Shown piece after piece: positions 1-8,000 of a stretch of 36,588 nucleotides of DNA. A program made the position numbers and the translations under genes. Below the pieces are notes generated by a model. That model did not search any database. It was not told the DNA's origin and saw nothing but the letters and a program-made list of their open reading frames with translations. How positions within the stretch are numbered: the stretch's first letter is position 1; each line of letters starts with the position of its first letter. The stretch is from Pseudomonadota bacterium (GTDB taxonomy: Bacteria; Pseudomonadota; Gammaproteobacteria; PS1; Pseudothioglobaceae). The stretch lies in NCBI GenBank assembly GCA_022600805.1, contig JAHZJR010000039.1:1-36588 (forward strand). The letters are read 5' to 3'.

Positions 1-2
1 CC

Positions 3-113
3 TTTGTGTTTTTAGCATTAGGCTTGTTTTTCTTTATTCGTTCATTAGGTAAAAAAAATTCTAACATTTCTAAAGTGATTGATACCAGCAAAGCTAAGGA
101 TTTATTAAAGTGA
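3..113 (+). CDS. C-terminal fragment of a membrane protein (truncated by window start)
   Basis: Open frame from position 3 to TGA at 111-113: FVFLALGLFFFIRSLGKKNSNISKVIDTSKAKDLLK; one hydrophobic segment; stop overlaps the next GTG start. Confidence 0.5.
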   Translation, partial: FVFLALGLFFFIRSLGKKNSNISKVIDTSKAKDLLK

Positions 114-511
114 GCCAATTTGAGTTAATGGTTAATACTAAAGGGCGTGGCGCTGTTAGTATTAATGACCAAGTAAATAATCTGATTAAACAAAGCTCAG
201 CGAAACTGTGCCATATATTTGTTACCCATACTTCTGCATCACTGATGATCACCGGCAATGAAGATCCAAATGTTTTATTGGATATTGAAGATTATTTTCA
301 GATGAGTGTTCAAGATGCCAAACCTGAATATCGACATAACAATGAAGGAGATTTTGACATGTCAGGACACATTAGATCGATCTTAACGGGTGAGTCAAAA
401 ACAATTCCTGTTGTTAATAGTCAATTAGCTTTGGGTAAATCTCAAGGCTTATTTTTGTACGAACATCGTGCTGGTAATAATGCGAGAAAATTAATCATCA
501 CCCTGTCATGA
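110..511 (+). CDS. yjbQ: YjbQ/UPF0047 family protein (secondary thiamine-phosphate synthase family)
   Basis: 133 aa; family motifs FVTHTSASLMITGNEDPNVLLDIEDYF and HIRSILTGESKTIPVVNSQLALGKSQGLFLYEHR. Confidence 0.88.
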   Translation: MSQFELMVNTKGRGAVSINDQVNNLIKQSSAKLCHIFVTHTSASLMITGNEDPNVLLDIEDYFQMSVQDAKPEYRHNNEGDFDMSGHIRSILTGESKTIPVVNSQLALGKSQGLFLYEHRAGNNARKLIITLS

Positions 512-1173
512 ATAGCGAACAAGAATTAAGCGATTTAATGGTGGCGGCCTATAATCACCAAAAAAATGGTGATTTATCGTTAGCCATTCAAGCCTGGAAT
601 CAATTAATAAAACATCCAGAAGCTGATAATAACTTAACCGCAAATGCACATTTAAGCTTGGGTAATTTGCATCAGTTGCAGGGTAATGACGAGCTGGCCA
701 TTGAAAGCATGTCAAAGGCAATCAAAGCCAACCCCAATAGTTCAGAGGCTTATTTTTGTTTGGCTTACTTGGAACAAGAGCAAGAGAATTTTGAATCTGC
801 TATTGGTTATTTTGAACAAGCAATCGCACTTAATGACACCGATCCTGGTGCGTTTAATAATTTGGGCAATTGCTACGATCGCCTGGATAAAAGCGCCGAT
901 GCCATTAATGCTTATACTCAAGCTATCTCTTTAGATGATAATTATATTGCCGCCATTTACAATCGTGGTAACGCCTACATTAAAATCGCCAAGGATGAAT
1001 TGGCCTTGACGGACTTAAATAAAGCCATTGAATTGGATGCAAATTTCTATCAAGCCTATTATAATCGTGGCACTTTGCTTAAGCGCATGGGTGAACATAC
1101 TCAGTCCGAACAAGATTTAATCAAAGCCAAGACACTTGCACAGCAAGAATTAGAACATAAAACATTGCAATAA
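508..1173 (+). CDS. Tetratricopeptide repeat protein
   Basis: 221 aa with successive TPR units ([82 protein letters not shown]); ATGA overlap with yjbQ. Confidence 0.9.
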   Translation: MNSEQELSDLMVAAYNHQKNGDLSLAIQAWNQLIKHPEADNNLTANAHLSLGNLHQLQGNDELAIESMSKAIKANPNSSEAYFCLAYLEQEQENFESAIGYFEQAIALNDTDPGAFNNLGNCYDRLDKSADAINAYTQAISLDDNYIAAIYNRGNAYIKIAKDELALTDLNKAIELDANFYQAYYNRGTLLKRMGEHTQSEQDLIKAKTLAQQELEHKTLQ

Positions 1174-1178
1174 TACCT

Positions 1179-2669
1179 ATGAGCGATCAAGACGATAACA
1201 AACTAATCACTGAAAGAAAATCAAAGCTGGATAAATTAAGAGAGGCGGGTAACCCTTTTGTGAATGATTTTAAACCTCAGCACTTAGCTCAAGCTATTAT
1301 TAATGAGTATGATCAGTTTTCCAAAGAGGATTTGGAAGAAAAAGCTATTCAAGTTTCAGTAGCAGGGCGCATTATGCTAAAGCGTGTAATGGGTAAGGCT
1401 AGCTTTGCTACCTTGCAAGATTCTAGCGCTCAAATTCAAGTCTTTGTCACACGCGATGAATTACCCGAGGGCTTTTATAATGAGCAGTTTAAAAAGTGGG
1501 ATATTGGCGATATTGCAGGCTGCACAGGCACTTTGTTTAAAACTAATGTGGGTGAGTTGTCGGTACGTGTAGACAGTATTAAATTATTAACCAAATCACT
1601 ACGCCCTTTGCCTGAAAAATTTCACGGCTTATCTGATCAAGAAATTCGCTATCGCCAGCGCTATGTTGATTTAATCACCAATGAAGATGCACGTAATACT
1701 TTTAAGCGCCGCAGTGCTATTGTTAGCTATATTCGAAACTTTTTTAATGAAGCTGACTTTATGGAGGTGGAAACACCAATGTTGCAAACCATTCCGGGCG
1801 GTGCGACAGCTAAGCCGTTTGAAACTCATCATAATGCGCTAGATATGCCGATGTTTTTACGTATTGCGCCTGAGCTTTATCTCAAGCGTTTGGTGGTTGG
1901 TGGTTTTGATCGAGTATTTGAAATTAATCGTAATTTTAGAAATGAAGGTCTTTCAACACGCCACAATCCTGAATTTACCATGATTGAGTTTTACCAAGCT
2001 TATGCAACGTATCATGACCTAATGGATTTAACTGAAAATCTATTTAGAGGTATTGCGGTTGATGTGTGTGGCAATGCAACTATTCATTATCAAGGTGATG
2101 AGTTTGATTTCTCTAAAGCGTTCAATCGTATCAGTGTGTTCGATTCAATCTTGGAATACAACCCAACATTGACAGCGCAAGATTTAAATGAGGATAACGC
2201 TAAAGCAACTGCTGAAAAGCTCGGAATTCAGGTTAAAGATAATTGGGGTTTGGGCAAGATCCAAATTGAGATTTTTGAAGCCACGGTTGAAGAAAAACTT
2301 ATGCAGCCGACCTTTATCACTGAATACCCAACTGAAGTGTCGCCATTGGCACGTCGTAATGATGACAATCCATTTATCACAGATCGCTTTGAGTTATTTA
2401 TTGGTGGCCGTGAAATTGCTAATGGCTTTTCTGAGCTTAACGATGCCCAAGATCAAGCTGAGCGCTTCAAAGCGCAAGTGGCTGAAAAAGATGCGGGTGA
2501 TGATGAAGCCATGCATTATGATGCAGATTATATTCGTGCCCTAGAATACGGTATGCCACCAACAGCGGGAGAGGGGATTGGCATTGATCGTTTGGTGATG
2601 CTATTTACTGATTCGCCATCAATTCGTGATGTACTGTTGTTTCCTCACATGAGGTCAGAAGTTAAATGA
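1179..2669 (+). CDS. lysS: Lysyl-tRNA synthetase (class II)
   Basis: 496 aa; class II motifs [65 protein letters not shown]. Confidence 0.97.
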   Translation: MSDQDDNKLITERKSKLDKLREAGNPFVNDFKPQHLAQAIINEYDQFSKEDLEEKAIQVSVAGRIMLKRVMGKASFATLQDSSAQIQVFVTRDELPEGFYNEQFKKWDIGDIAGCTGTLFKTNVGELSVRVDSIKLLTKSLRPLPEKFHGLSDQEIRYRQRYVDLITNEDARNTFKRRSAIVSYIRNFFNEADFMEVETPMLQTIPGGATAKPFETHHNALDMPMFLRIAPELYLKRLVVGGFDRVFEINRNFRNEGLSTRHNPEFTMIEFYQAYATYHDLMDLTENLFRGIAVDVCGNATIHYQGDEFDFSKAFNRISVFDSILEYNPTLTAQDLNEDNAKATAEKLGIQVKDNWGLGKIQIEIFEATVEEKLMQPTFITEYPTEVSPLARRNDDNPFITDRFELFIGGREIANGFSELNDAQDQAERFKAQVAEKDAGDDEAMHYDADYIRALEYGMPPTAGEGIGIDRLVMLFTDSPSIRDVLLFPHMRSEVK

Positions 2670-3334
2670 GTGTACCAGTTTTAACAATTGACGGTCCAAG
2701 TGGCGTAGGTAAAGGCACTGTTGCACGAGTAATTGCTCAGCAACAAGGCTGGCATCTGCTTGATTCGGGCGCTATTTATCGTGCTTTTGCCTTGGCAGTT
2801 GATAGTAGAAGTATTGATATTAGCAATGAAGCCGCCTTGGAAGAAGTGGCTAAAAATCTAGATTTAAGTTTTAAGACGCATAAAGACAGTGAACTGGTGA
2901 GTGTTTATTTAGATGGCCAAGATGTATCTAAAGTACTGCGCACTGAGCAAACTGGGGAAATGGCTTCTAAAATTGCATCAATCGGTGTGGTTCGTGCAGC
3001 TTTATTAAAGCGTCAGCAAGATTTTGCCATCTCTCCCGGTTTGGTGGCAGATGGGCGTGATATGGGTACGGTGGTTTTTGAAAAAGCACCTTTTAAAGTT
3101 TACTTAACAGCAAGCGCTGAGGAGCGTGCTAATAGACGCTTAAAACAATTGCAAGCACAAGGATCAGAGGGTATAATATCGCAGATCTTAGCAGAGGTAG
3201 AGGCAAGAGATGCGCGTGATTCATCACGCAAACACGCTCCTTTAAAACCTGCAAAAGATGCCCTTGTCATTGATACCACTGAGTTATCACTTGATGAGGT
3301 TATCGCTCAAGTGAGCGAATTGGTTAAAGCTTAA
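2666..3334 (+). CDS. cmk: Cytidylate kinase
   Basis: 222 aa; P-loop [56 protein letters not shown]; located directly before rpsA. Confidence 0.95.
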   Translation: MSVPVLTIDGPSGVGKGTVARVIAQQQGWHLLDSGAIYRAFALAVDSRSIDISNEAALEEVAKNLDLSFKTHKDSELVSVYLDGQDVSKVLRTEQTGEMASKIASIGVVRAALLKRQQDFAISPGLVADGRDMGTVVFEKAPFKVYLTASAEERANRRLKQLQAQGSEGIISQILAEVEARDARDSSRKHAPLKPAKDALVIDTTELSLDEVIAQVSELVKA

Positions 3335-3371
3335 GCGGTTAAGCTTTATAAATAAACTAACCCGATATGCA

Positions 3372-3397
3372 TTAGGCGTACACCGTAACTAGCCTAA
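3372..3397 (+). promoter_or_regulatory. Putative hairpin in the rpsA 5' leader
   Basis: Inverted repeat TTAGGC (3372-3377) / GCCTAA (3392-3397) in the 94-bp cmk-rpsA gap. S1 leader autoregulation is known in Gammaproteobacteria; this structure is untested. Confidence 0.3.
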
Positions 3398-3428
3398 CAA
3401 TTACCGGTCAATATCAAAGAAGAAATAT

Positions 3429-5105
3429 ATGTCAGAATCATTTGCTGAACTGTTTGAAAACAGTGTAGAACAACAAAACGTAAAAGTGGGTGCCTTATTA
3501 ATGGGTACAGTAGTTAGTCTTAATCGTGAAAAAGCGATTGTAAACGTTGGACTAAAATCAGAGGGCTTCATCTCTCTAGACGAATTTAAAAACCCAAAAG
3601 GTGAATTAGAGGTTGCAGAAGGCGACGTAGTAGAAGTTGCTTTAAAGTCAATCGACGATGGCCTGGGTAATACACTCTTGTCACATGCTGATGCGAAACG
3701 CATCAAGTTGTGGCAGTCATTAGAATTAGCAATGAATTCTAAAGAAACAGTAACTGGTATTGTTACCGGCGCTGTTAAAGGTGGTTTGACAGTTGATATT
3801 GGCGTAGTTAAGGCATTCTTACCAGGCTCATTAGTTGATGTTCGTCCTGTTAAAGATTTCTCTTACCTAACTGGTCAAGAAATTGAAGCAATCGTTATCA
3901 AGATGGACGAAGTTAGAAACAACATCGTTATTTCTAGAAAAGCGGTTATGCAAGAAGCTAACTCTGCTGATCGTGAAGCATTACTTGAAACACTTGAAGA
4001 AGGTAAAGAAATCGAAGGTATCGTTAAGAACCTTGCAGATTACGGTGCATTCGTTGATCTTGGCGGTGTTGATGGTTTACTACACATTACAGATATTTCT
4101 TGGACGCGTGTTAACCACCCATCTGAAAAGCTTACAATTGGTGACAAGATTAAGGTTAAAGTGCTTAACTACGATAAAGAGAAGATGCGTGTATCACTAG
4201 GTCTTAAGCAGCTTACTGCTAGCCCTTGGGATAATATTTCAGATCGTCTTCCTATCGGTAAGAAGGTTACTGGTACAGTTTCTAACCTTACTGATTACGG
4301 TGCGTTTGTACGTATTGAAGACGGTGTTGAAGGTTTGGTTCACGTATCTGAAATGGATTGGACAAATGCAAATGCACGTCCTTCTAAGATTGTTAAACTA
4401 GGTCAGGAAGTTGACGTAGTCGTATTAGACGTTCAAGAGTCTAAGCACCGTATTTCATTATCAATGAAGCAAGCGTTAGAAAACCCTTGGGAAGCATTTG
4501 AAGCAACTCAAAACAAAGGTGATAAGATTATCGTAAACGTTAAGTCTATTACTGACTTTGGTTTATTTGTTGGTTTACAAGGCGGTATCGATGGTCTAAT
4601 TCACTTAGCTGATATTTCTTGGGACAAGCAGTCTTCTGAAGAGTTAGTTGCTAACTATTCTAAAGGTCAAGAATTAGAAGTTGTTATTCTAAATATTGAT
4701 GCTGAGAAAGAGCGTATTTCTTTAGGCATTAAGCAGTTATCTGAAGATGACTTTATGCAGTACGCATCAGCAAATAAGAAGGGTTCTATTGTTAAAGGTA
4801 CAATCTTAGAAGTTGATTCACGTGGTGCGGTTATTGGCCTTGCTGACGATATCACTGGCTACTTAAAAGCGGGTGAAATTTCACAAGAGCGTGTTGAAGA
4901 CGCAACAACCGTACTTAAAGCGGGTGAGGAAGTTGAAGTGGTTATCATGAATGTTGATAGAAGATCTCGCAACGTTTCTGTTAGTATGAAAGCTAAAGAT
5001 TCAGTTGAAGAGCAAGCGGCTATGGCAGACTACAACAAGCAGTCTTCTGAAGAAGCAGCTGGTTCAACATTAGGTGACTTACTTAAGCAAGCTAAAGATA
5101 AGTAA
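3429..5105 (+). CDS. rpsA: 30S ribosomal protein S1
   Basis: 558 aa with repeated S1/OB-fold motifs (GIVKNLADYGAFVDLGGVDGLLHITDISW, GTVSNLTDYGAFVRIEDGVEGLVHVSEMDW). Confidence 0.97.
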   Translation: MSESFAELFENSVEQQNVKVGALLMGTVVSLNREKAIVNVGLKSEGFISLDEFKNPKGELEVAEGDVVEVALKSIDDGLGNTLLSHADAKRIKLWQSLELAMNSKETVTGIVTGAVKGGLTVDIGVVKAFLPGSLVDVRPVKDFSYLTGQEIEAIVIKMDEVRNNIVISRKAVMQEANSADREALLETLEEGKEIEGIVKNLADYGAFVDLGGVDGLLHITDISWTRVNHPSEKLTIGDKIKVKVLNYDKEKMRVSLGLKQLTASPWDNISDRLPIGKKVTGTVSNLTDYGAFVRIEDGVEGLVHVSEMDWTNANARPSKIVKLGQEVDVVVLDVQESKHRISLSMKQALENPWEAFEATQNKGDKIIVNVKSITDFGLFVGLQGGIDGLIHLADISWDKQSSEELVANYSKGQELEVVILNIDAEKERISLGIKQLSEDDFMQYASANKKGSIVKGTILEVDSRGAVIGLADDITGYLKAGEISQERVEDATTVLKAGEEVEVVIMNVDRRSRNVSVSMKAKDSVEEQAAMADYNKQSSEEAAGSTLGDLLKQAKDK

Positions 5106-5118
5106 CTAATCGTTAATC

Positions 5119-5157
5119 AAAAGGCCGCTAAGTAGCAATACGAAGCGGCCTTTTTTT
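5119..5157 (+). terminator. Rho-independent terminator after rpsA
   Basis: GGCCGCT (5123-5129) / AGCGGCC (5144-5150) stem followed by T7. Confidence 0.85.
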
Positions 5158-5168
5158 ATGGTGAAAAG

Positions 5169-5447
5169 ATGAAAAAAACAGATCTAATTCAACGCTTAAC
5201 CGACAATTCAAATCTAGCAAAATCAGATGCAAAACTGGCGGTGGATTTAATATTGGAGCGAATTACCCAATCGATTGTTTCGGGTGAAGGGGTTGAGATT
5301 AGAGGCTTTGGCGGCTTTATAAAGAAACATCGAAAAGCACGCCAAGGAATTAATCCAAAAACCAGTGAAAGAACGCAGGTTGGTGAGAAATATGTGCCGT
5401 TTTTTAAGCCAGGAAAAAGCTTAAAAGAAATGGTAAATAAAGGCTAA
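5169..5447 (+). CDS. ihfB: Integration host factor subunit beta
   Basis: 92 aa HU/IHF fold: KTDLIQRLTDNSNLAKSDAKLAVDLILERI, GVEIRGFGGFIKKHRKARQGINPKTSERTQV, VPFFKPGKSLKEMVN; after rpsA as in other Gammaproteobacteria. Confidence 0.94.
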   Translation: MKKTDLIQRLTDNSNLAKSDAKLAVDLILERITQSIVSGEGVEIRGFGGFIKKHRKARQGINPKTSERTQVGEKYVPFFKPGKSLKEMVNKG

Positions 5448-5515
5448 TTTTTGTTGTTTTTAAATTGGGATAATGTATAATTTCACTTTTCGCACAAAGT
5501 GTTGAAAACCAATAG

Positions 5516-5591
5516 GGGGCGTTAGCTCAGTTGGTAGAGCATCGGACTTTTAATCCGCTGGTCGAGCGTTCAAATCGCTCACGCCCCACCA
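5516..5591 (+). tRNA. tRNA-Lys (anticodon TTT)
   Basis: Acceptor GGGGCGT/ACGCCCC, D-arm TAGCTCAGTTGGTAGAGC, anticodon loop CTTTTAA, T-arm GAGCGTTCAAATCGCTC, encoded CCA. Confidence 0.96.
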
Positions 5592-5598
5592 TATTATT
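5547..5598 (+). repeat. 52-bp direct repeat, copy 1 (att-like, tRNA-Lys 3' half)
   Basis: CTTTTAATCCGCTGGTCGAGCGTTCAAATCGCTCACGCCCCACCATATTATT, identical to 6618-6669. Confidence 0.95.
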
Positions 5599-6033
5599 TA
5601 ATGTTTTAATTCCTTAAAACCACTTAAACCCCTCAAAAACCTCTAAAAACACACTTCATGCAATCCTTTTGTATGGTGGTTTTTTGACGTTTTGTTGGTG
5701 CGGATTTGAGTCCGATGGTTAGTTAGTGTAGTTTTAGCCTTTTTAGGAGGTTTAAGATTTGTTTTTAGCTTTACCAAGATTTAAAGTCCCAACGGAATCG
5801 CAACGACTATTTAATTTTAGGTCTTATTTTGTAATTTTTACATTTGTAATGTTATCAAAAGGCGGGTGTTAAACAATAGTTAAGTCTAAAAATATAGATA
5901 CTGGTGAATAACATGAATTAGATATAAAAATAGCTTTAAATATTTCAAAGAGACACTCAACAGAGTAATATAAATTAATTGATAGAATGAGATGATAATG
6001 GTATTATGCTTTTAAACAAACAAAATAATCAAT

Positions 6034-6229
6034 ATGACCATTACTGAAATCACAAAAATGAGCGCTGCAGAGAGGCTTCAAACTATGGAGGCAATTTGGG
6101 ATTCATTTAGTCATGATCAAATAGAAGTAAAATCTCCAGAGTGGCATAAAGATATTTTATCTGAAAGAAAAAAAAATAGAGCAGGGTAAGACAGAGTTTA
6201 TATCTTTTGCTGATTTAAAATCAAGATAG
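6034..6229 (+). pseudogene. Addiction-module antitoxin remnant (TIGR02574-like), frameshifted at an A9 run
   Basis: MTITEITKMSAAERLQTMEAIWDSFSHDQIEVKSPEWHKDILSERKKNRAG*; one extra A gives ...SERKKKIEQGKTEFISFADLKSR, the expected C-terminus. Confidence 0.7.
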
Positions 6230-6389
6230 TCATTAGTGAATATTAATAACATCAGTATCTTATCAGATGCTGTCTAAAAGGTTTCCATATGCAATCTATT
6301 ATGATGTTACTAATAATTCGAATTATGTGATTGCTGTTTTGCCAATGAGAAGAGATCCAGATTGGGTTAAAAACAGATTAAATAGTTGA
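6223..6389 (+). pseudogene. ParE/RelE-like toxin remnant with internal loss
   Basis: N-terminal scrap KIVISEY* (6223-6246), then in another frame MLSKRFPYAIYYDVTNNSNYVIAVLPMRRDPDWVKNRLNS* (6267-6389), typical of a ParE/RelE C-terminal half. Confidence 0.65.
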
Positions 6390-6617
6390 CAGGATTATCA
6401 GTATTCTATTTTTAAATTTCTAGCTAGAAATTGGATAAAACTACATAATAAAAAAAAAGTCTCAATAGGGTGATTAATTTAAACCAAACTGAGGCTAAAA
6501 AAGTCGCAACATAATCGCAACAAAGAACTGCTTAAAACGCTCTATATCATTTTAAAGTGAAACAAAAAGTGCTTTAGTAGCAGGGTTTAGAATGTTTTTT
6601 AGATGTTTTGGGTAAGT

Positions 6618-6669
6618 CTTTTAATCCGCTGGTCGAGCGTTCAAATCGCTCACGCCCCACCATATTATT
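6618..6669 (+). repeat. 52-bp direct repeat, copy 2 (att-like; partial tRNA-Lys)
   Basis: Exact copy of 5547-5598 without the 5' half of the tRNA. Confidence 0.95.
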
Positions 6670-6670
6670 A

Positions 6671-6702
6671 AAGGGATTCAAGAGATTGAATCCTTTTTTT
6701 TT
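6671..6702 (+). terminator. Rho-independent terminator, probably original tRNA-Lys terminator
   Basis: GGATTCAA (6674-6681) GAGA TTGAATCC (6686-6693) then T-run. Confidence 0.8.
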
Positions 6703-6754
6703 CGCCTTCTAAAAGTCGCAACAAAACCTCAACCATTTTAAAAGATAACTTTAA

Positions 6755-6785
6755 TTGTTAATCTTTTATAAATACCCCCTATAAT
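6755..6785 (+). promoter_or_regulatory. Possible sigma70 promoter upstream of the scar zone/polysaccharide locus
   Basis: Perfect -10 TATAAT (6780-6785); weak -35 TTGTTA (6755-6760) at a long 19-bp spacing. Confidence 0.3.
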
Positions 6786-6884
6786 GTTCAGATGATAAAG
6801 ATGAAGAGTTGGCTAATAAACCATTCATAAATGTTTTATTTTTGAGTAAATATTGGTTTAAAATGAATCTTTTTTTTACCTAAG

Positions 6885-6927
6885 TGCTGTTAACCATAAT
6901 TTAAGGTTTGCAGTGCGGTAGCCGTTG
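6885..6927 (+). promoter_or_regulatory. Possible degenerate JUMPstart/ops-like element
   Basis: GTGCTGTTAACCA followed downstream by GCGGTAG (6915-6921), 7/8 of the ops core GGCGGTAG, in noncoding DNA before the locus. Confidence 0.35.
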
Positions 6928-6965
6928 TACAATTGGTGCAAACATCTTCACCATTTAATAAAAAA

Positions 6966-7376
6966 ATGAAAGTAGACAGTTCAATTATCTTATTTAACCA
7001 AAAAGAGGTGCGCCGTCATTGGGACGATGAGGTTGAGCTTTGGTATTTTTCAGTAATTGATGTTATTTCAGTTTTAACAGGATCGTCTAATTCTAGAAGG
7101 TATTGGTCTGATTTAAAAACTAAGTTAAGGCAAGAGGGTAGTGAGGTGTACGATAATATCGTACAACTGAAAATGATATCATCTGATGGTAAAAAGTATA
7201 ATACTGATTGCTTTTCAACAGAAGGTTTATTGCGCCTCATTCAATCTATCCTCTCACCAAAAGCTGAACCTTTTAAACTCTGGTTGGTCAAAGTTGGGTA
7301 TGAACGTATAGAAGAAACAGAAGACCCTGAACTTGCTTTTGAACGAGCAATGCAAACCTATCTTAAAAAAGGTTAA
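6966..7376 (+). pseudogene. BRO-N domain protein (phage antirepressor/DinD-like), apparently 3'-truncated
   Basis: IILFNQKEVRRHWDDEVELWYFSVIDVISVLTGSSNSRRYWSDLKTKLRQEG...FSTEGLLRLIQSI...FKLWLVKVGYERIEETEDPELAFERAMQTYLKKG; stops where homologues usually continue. ORF-track start is 6933; ATG 6966 is more likely. Confidence 0.7.
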
Positions 7377-7379
7377 TCG

Positions 7380-7604
7380 CACATTAATGTTGGCACAGGT
7401 AAAGATGTAACTATTAGAGAGGTAGCAGAGACCATGAAAGAAGTAGTTGGTTATACAGGTGGACTGACTTTTGATGCGACTAAGCCAGATGACACCCCAA
7501 GAAAATTAATTGATGTGACTAGACTAGAGAGCATGGGCTGGAAACACAGTATAGATCTGAAAGAAGGTATTGAAAAAACCTATGAATGGTATGTAAATGA
7601 ATAA
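7380..7604 (+). pseudogene. C-terminal fragment of GDP-L-fucose synthase (NAD-dependent epimerase family)
   Basis: Open frame without start: [74 protein letters not shown], typical of the Fcl/WcaG C-terminus. Confidence 0.82.
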
Positions 7605-7958
7605 TTATTTAGATTGTCTATTTGTATTTTCAGATAAGATCATGTTTTGGTTGTTGCAGTTCACTTTAATATCGTTAGTTGTTCTTTCTATATTCAAGTC
7701 AAGCGTTAGCAAGGGAGCTGTTTCCGCAAGTATAGAGAGAGGAAAAGAATCTATAGCTATATTTTATGGAGCATATATTTCTATGAGTGGTTTGCTATCT
7801 GCTTATCTGTAGAATTCATCAAAGATTATCGAGTAATATGGGTAATTATAGATGTTTTAATTGCAGCCTATATTTGCATTCTTAACCCATGGTCTAGGAA
7901 TAAATTAATTGGACTGTCCGGGCAAATAAAAAAAATAGAGTCCGGAAGTGAAATATAA
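7597..7958 (+). pseudogene. Small membrane protein split by a frameshift
   Basis: 7597-7812 encodes [30 protein letters not shown]...ISMSGLLSAYL*; the adjacent frame (7809-7958) continues VEFIKDYRVIWVIIDVLIAAYICILNPWSRNKLIGLSGQIKKIESGSEI*. Confidence 0.45.
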
Positions 7959-8000
7959 GATTGTAAATATGGCAGTTATGTTGAAAATTATGGAAAAGCA

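Noticed and set aside
686-4200. Nested + strand ORFs 686-934, 2188-2544, 3883-4200 and similar (also 35022-35264)
   Set aside because: Alternative-frame readings inside the TPR, lysS, rpsA and methyltransferase genes with no domain signal.
6172-6180. A9 run in the antitoxin as a phase-variation switch
   Set aside because: It does cause a one-base frameshift, but the toxin is also broken, so simple decay is more likely than a functional switch.
6901-6965. Second tRNA-like or protein-coding extension upstream of BRO-N (ORF start at 6933)
   Set aside because: No cloverleaf can be completed, and the upstream codons use a non-ATG start; ATG 6966 fits BRO-N better.
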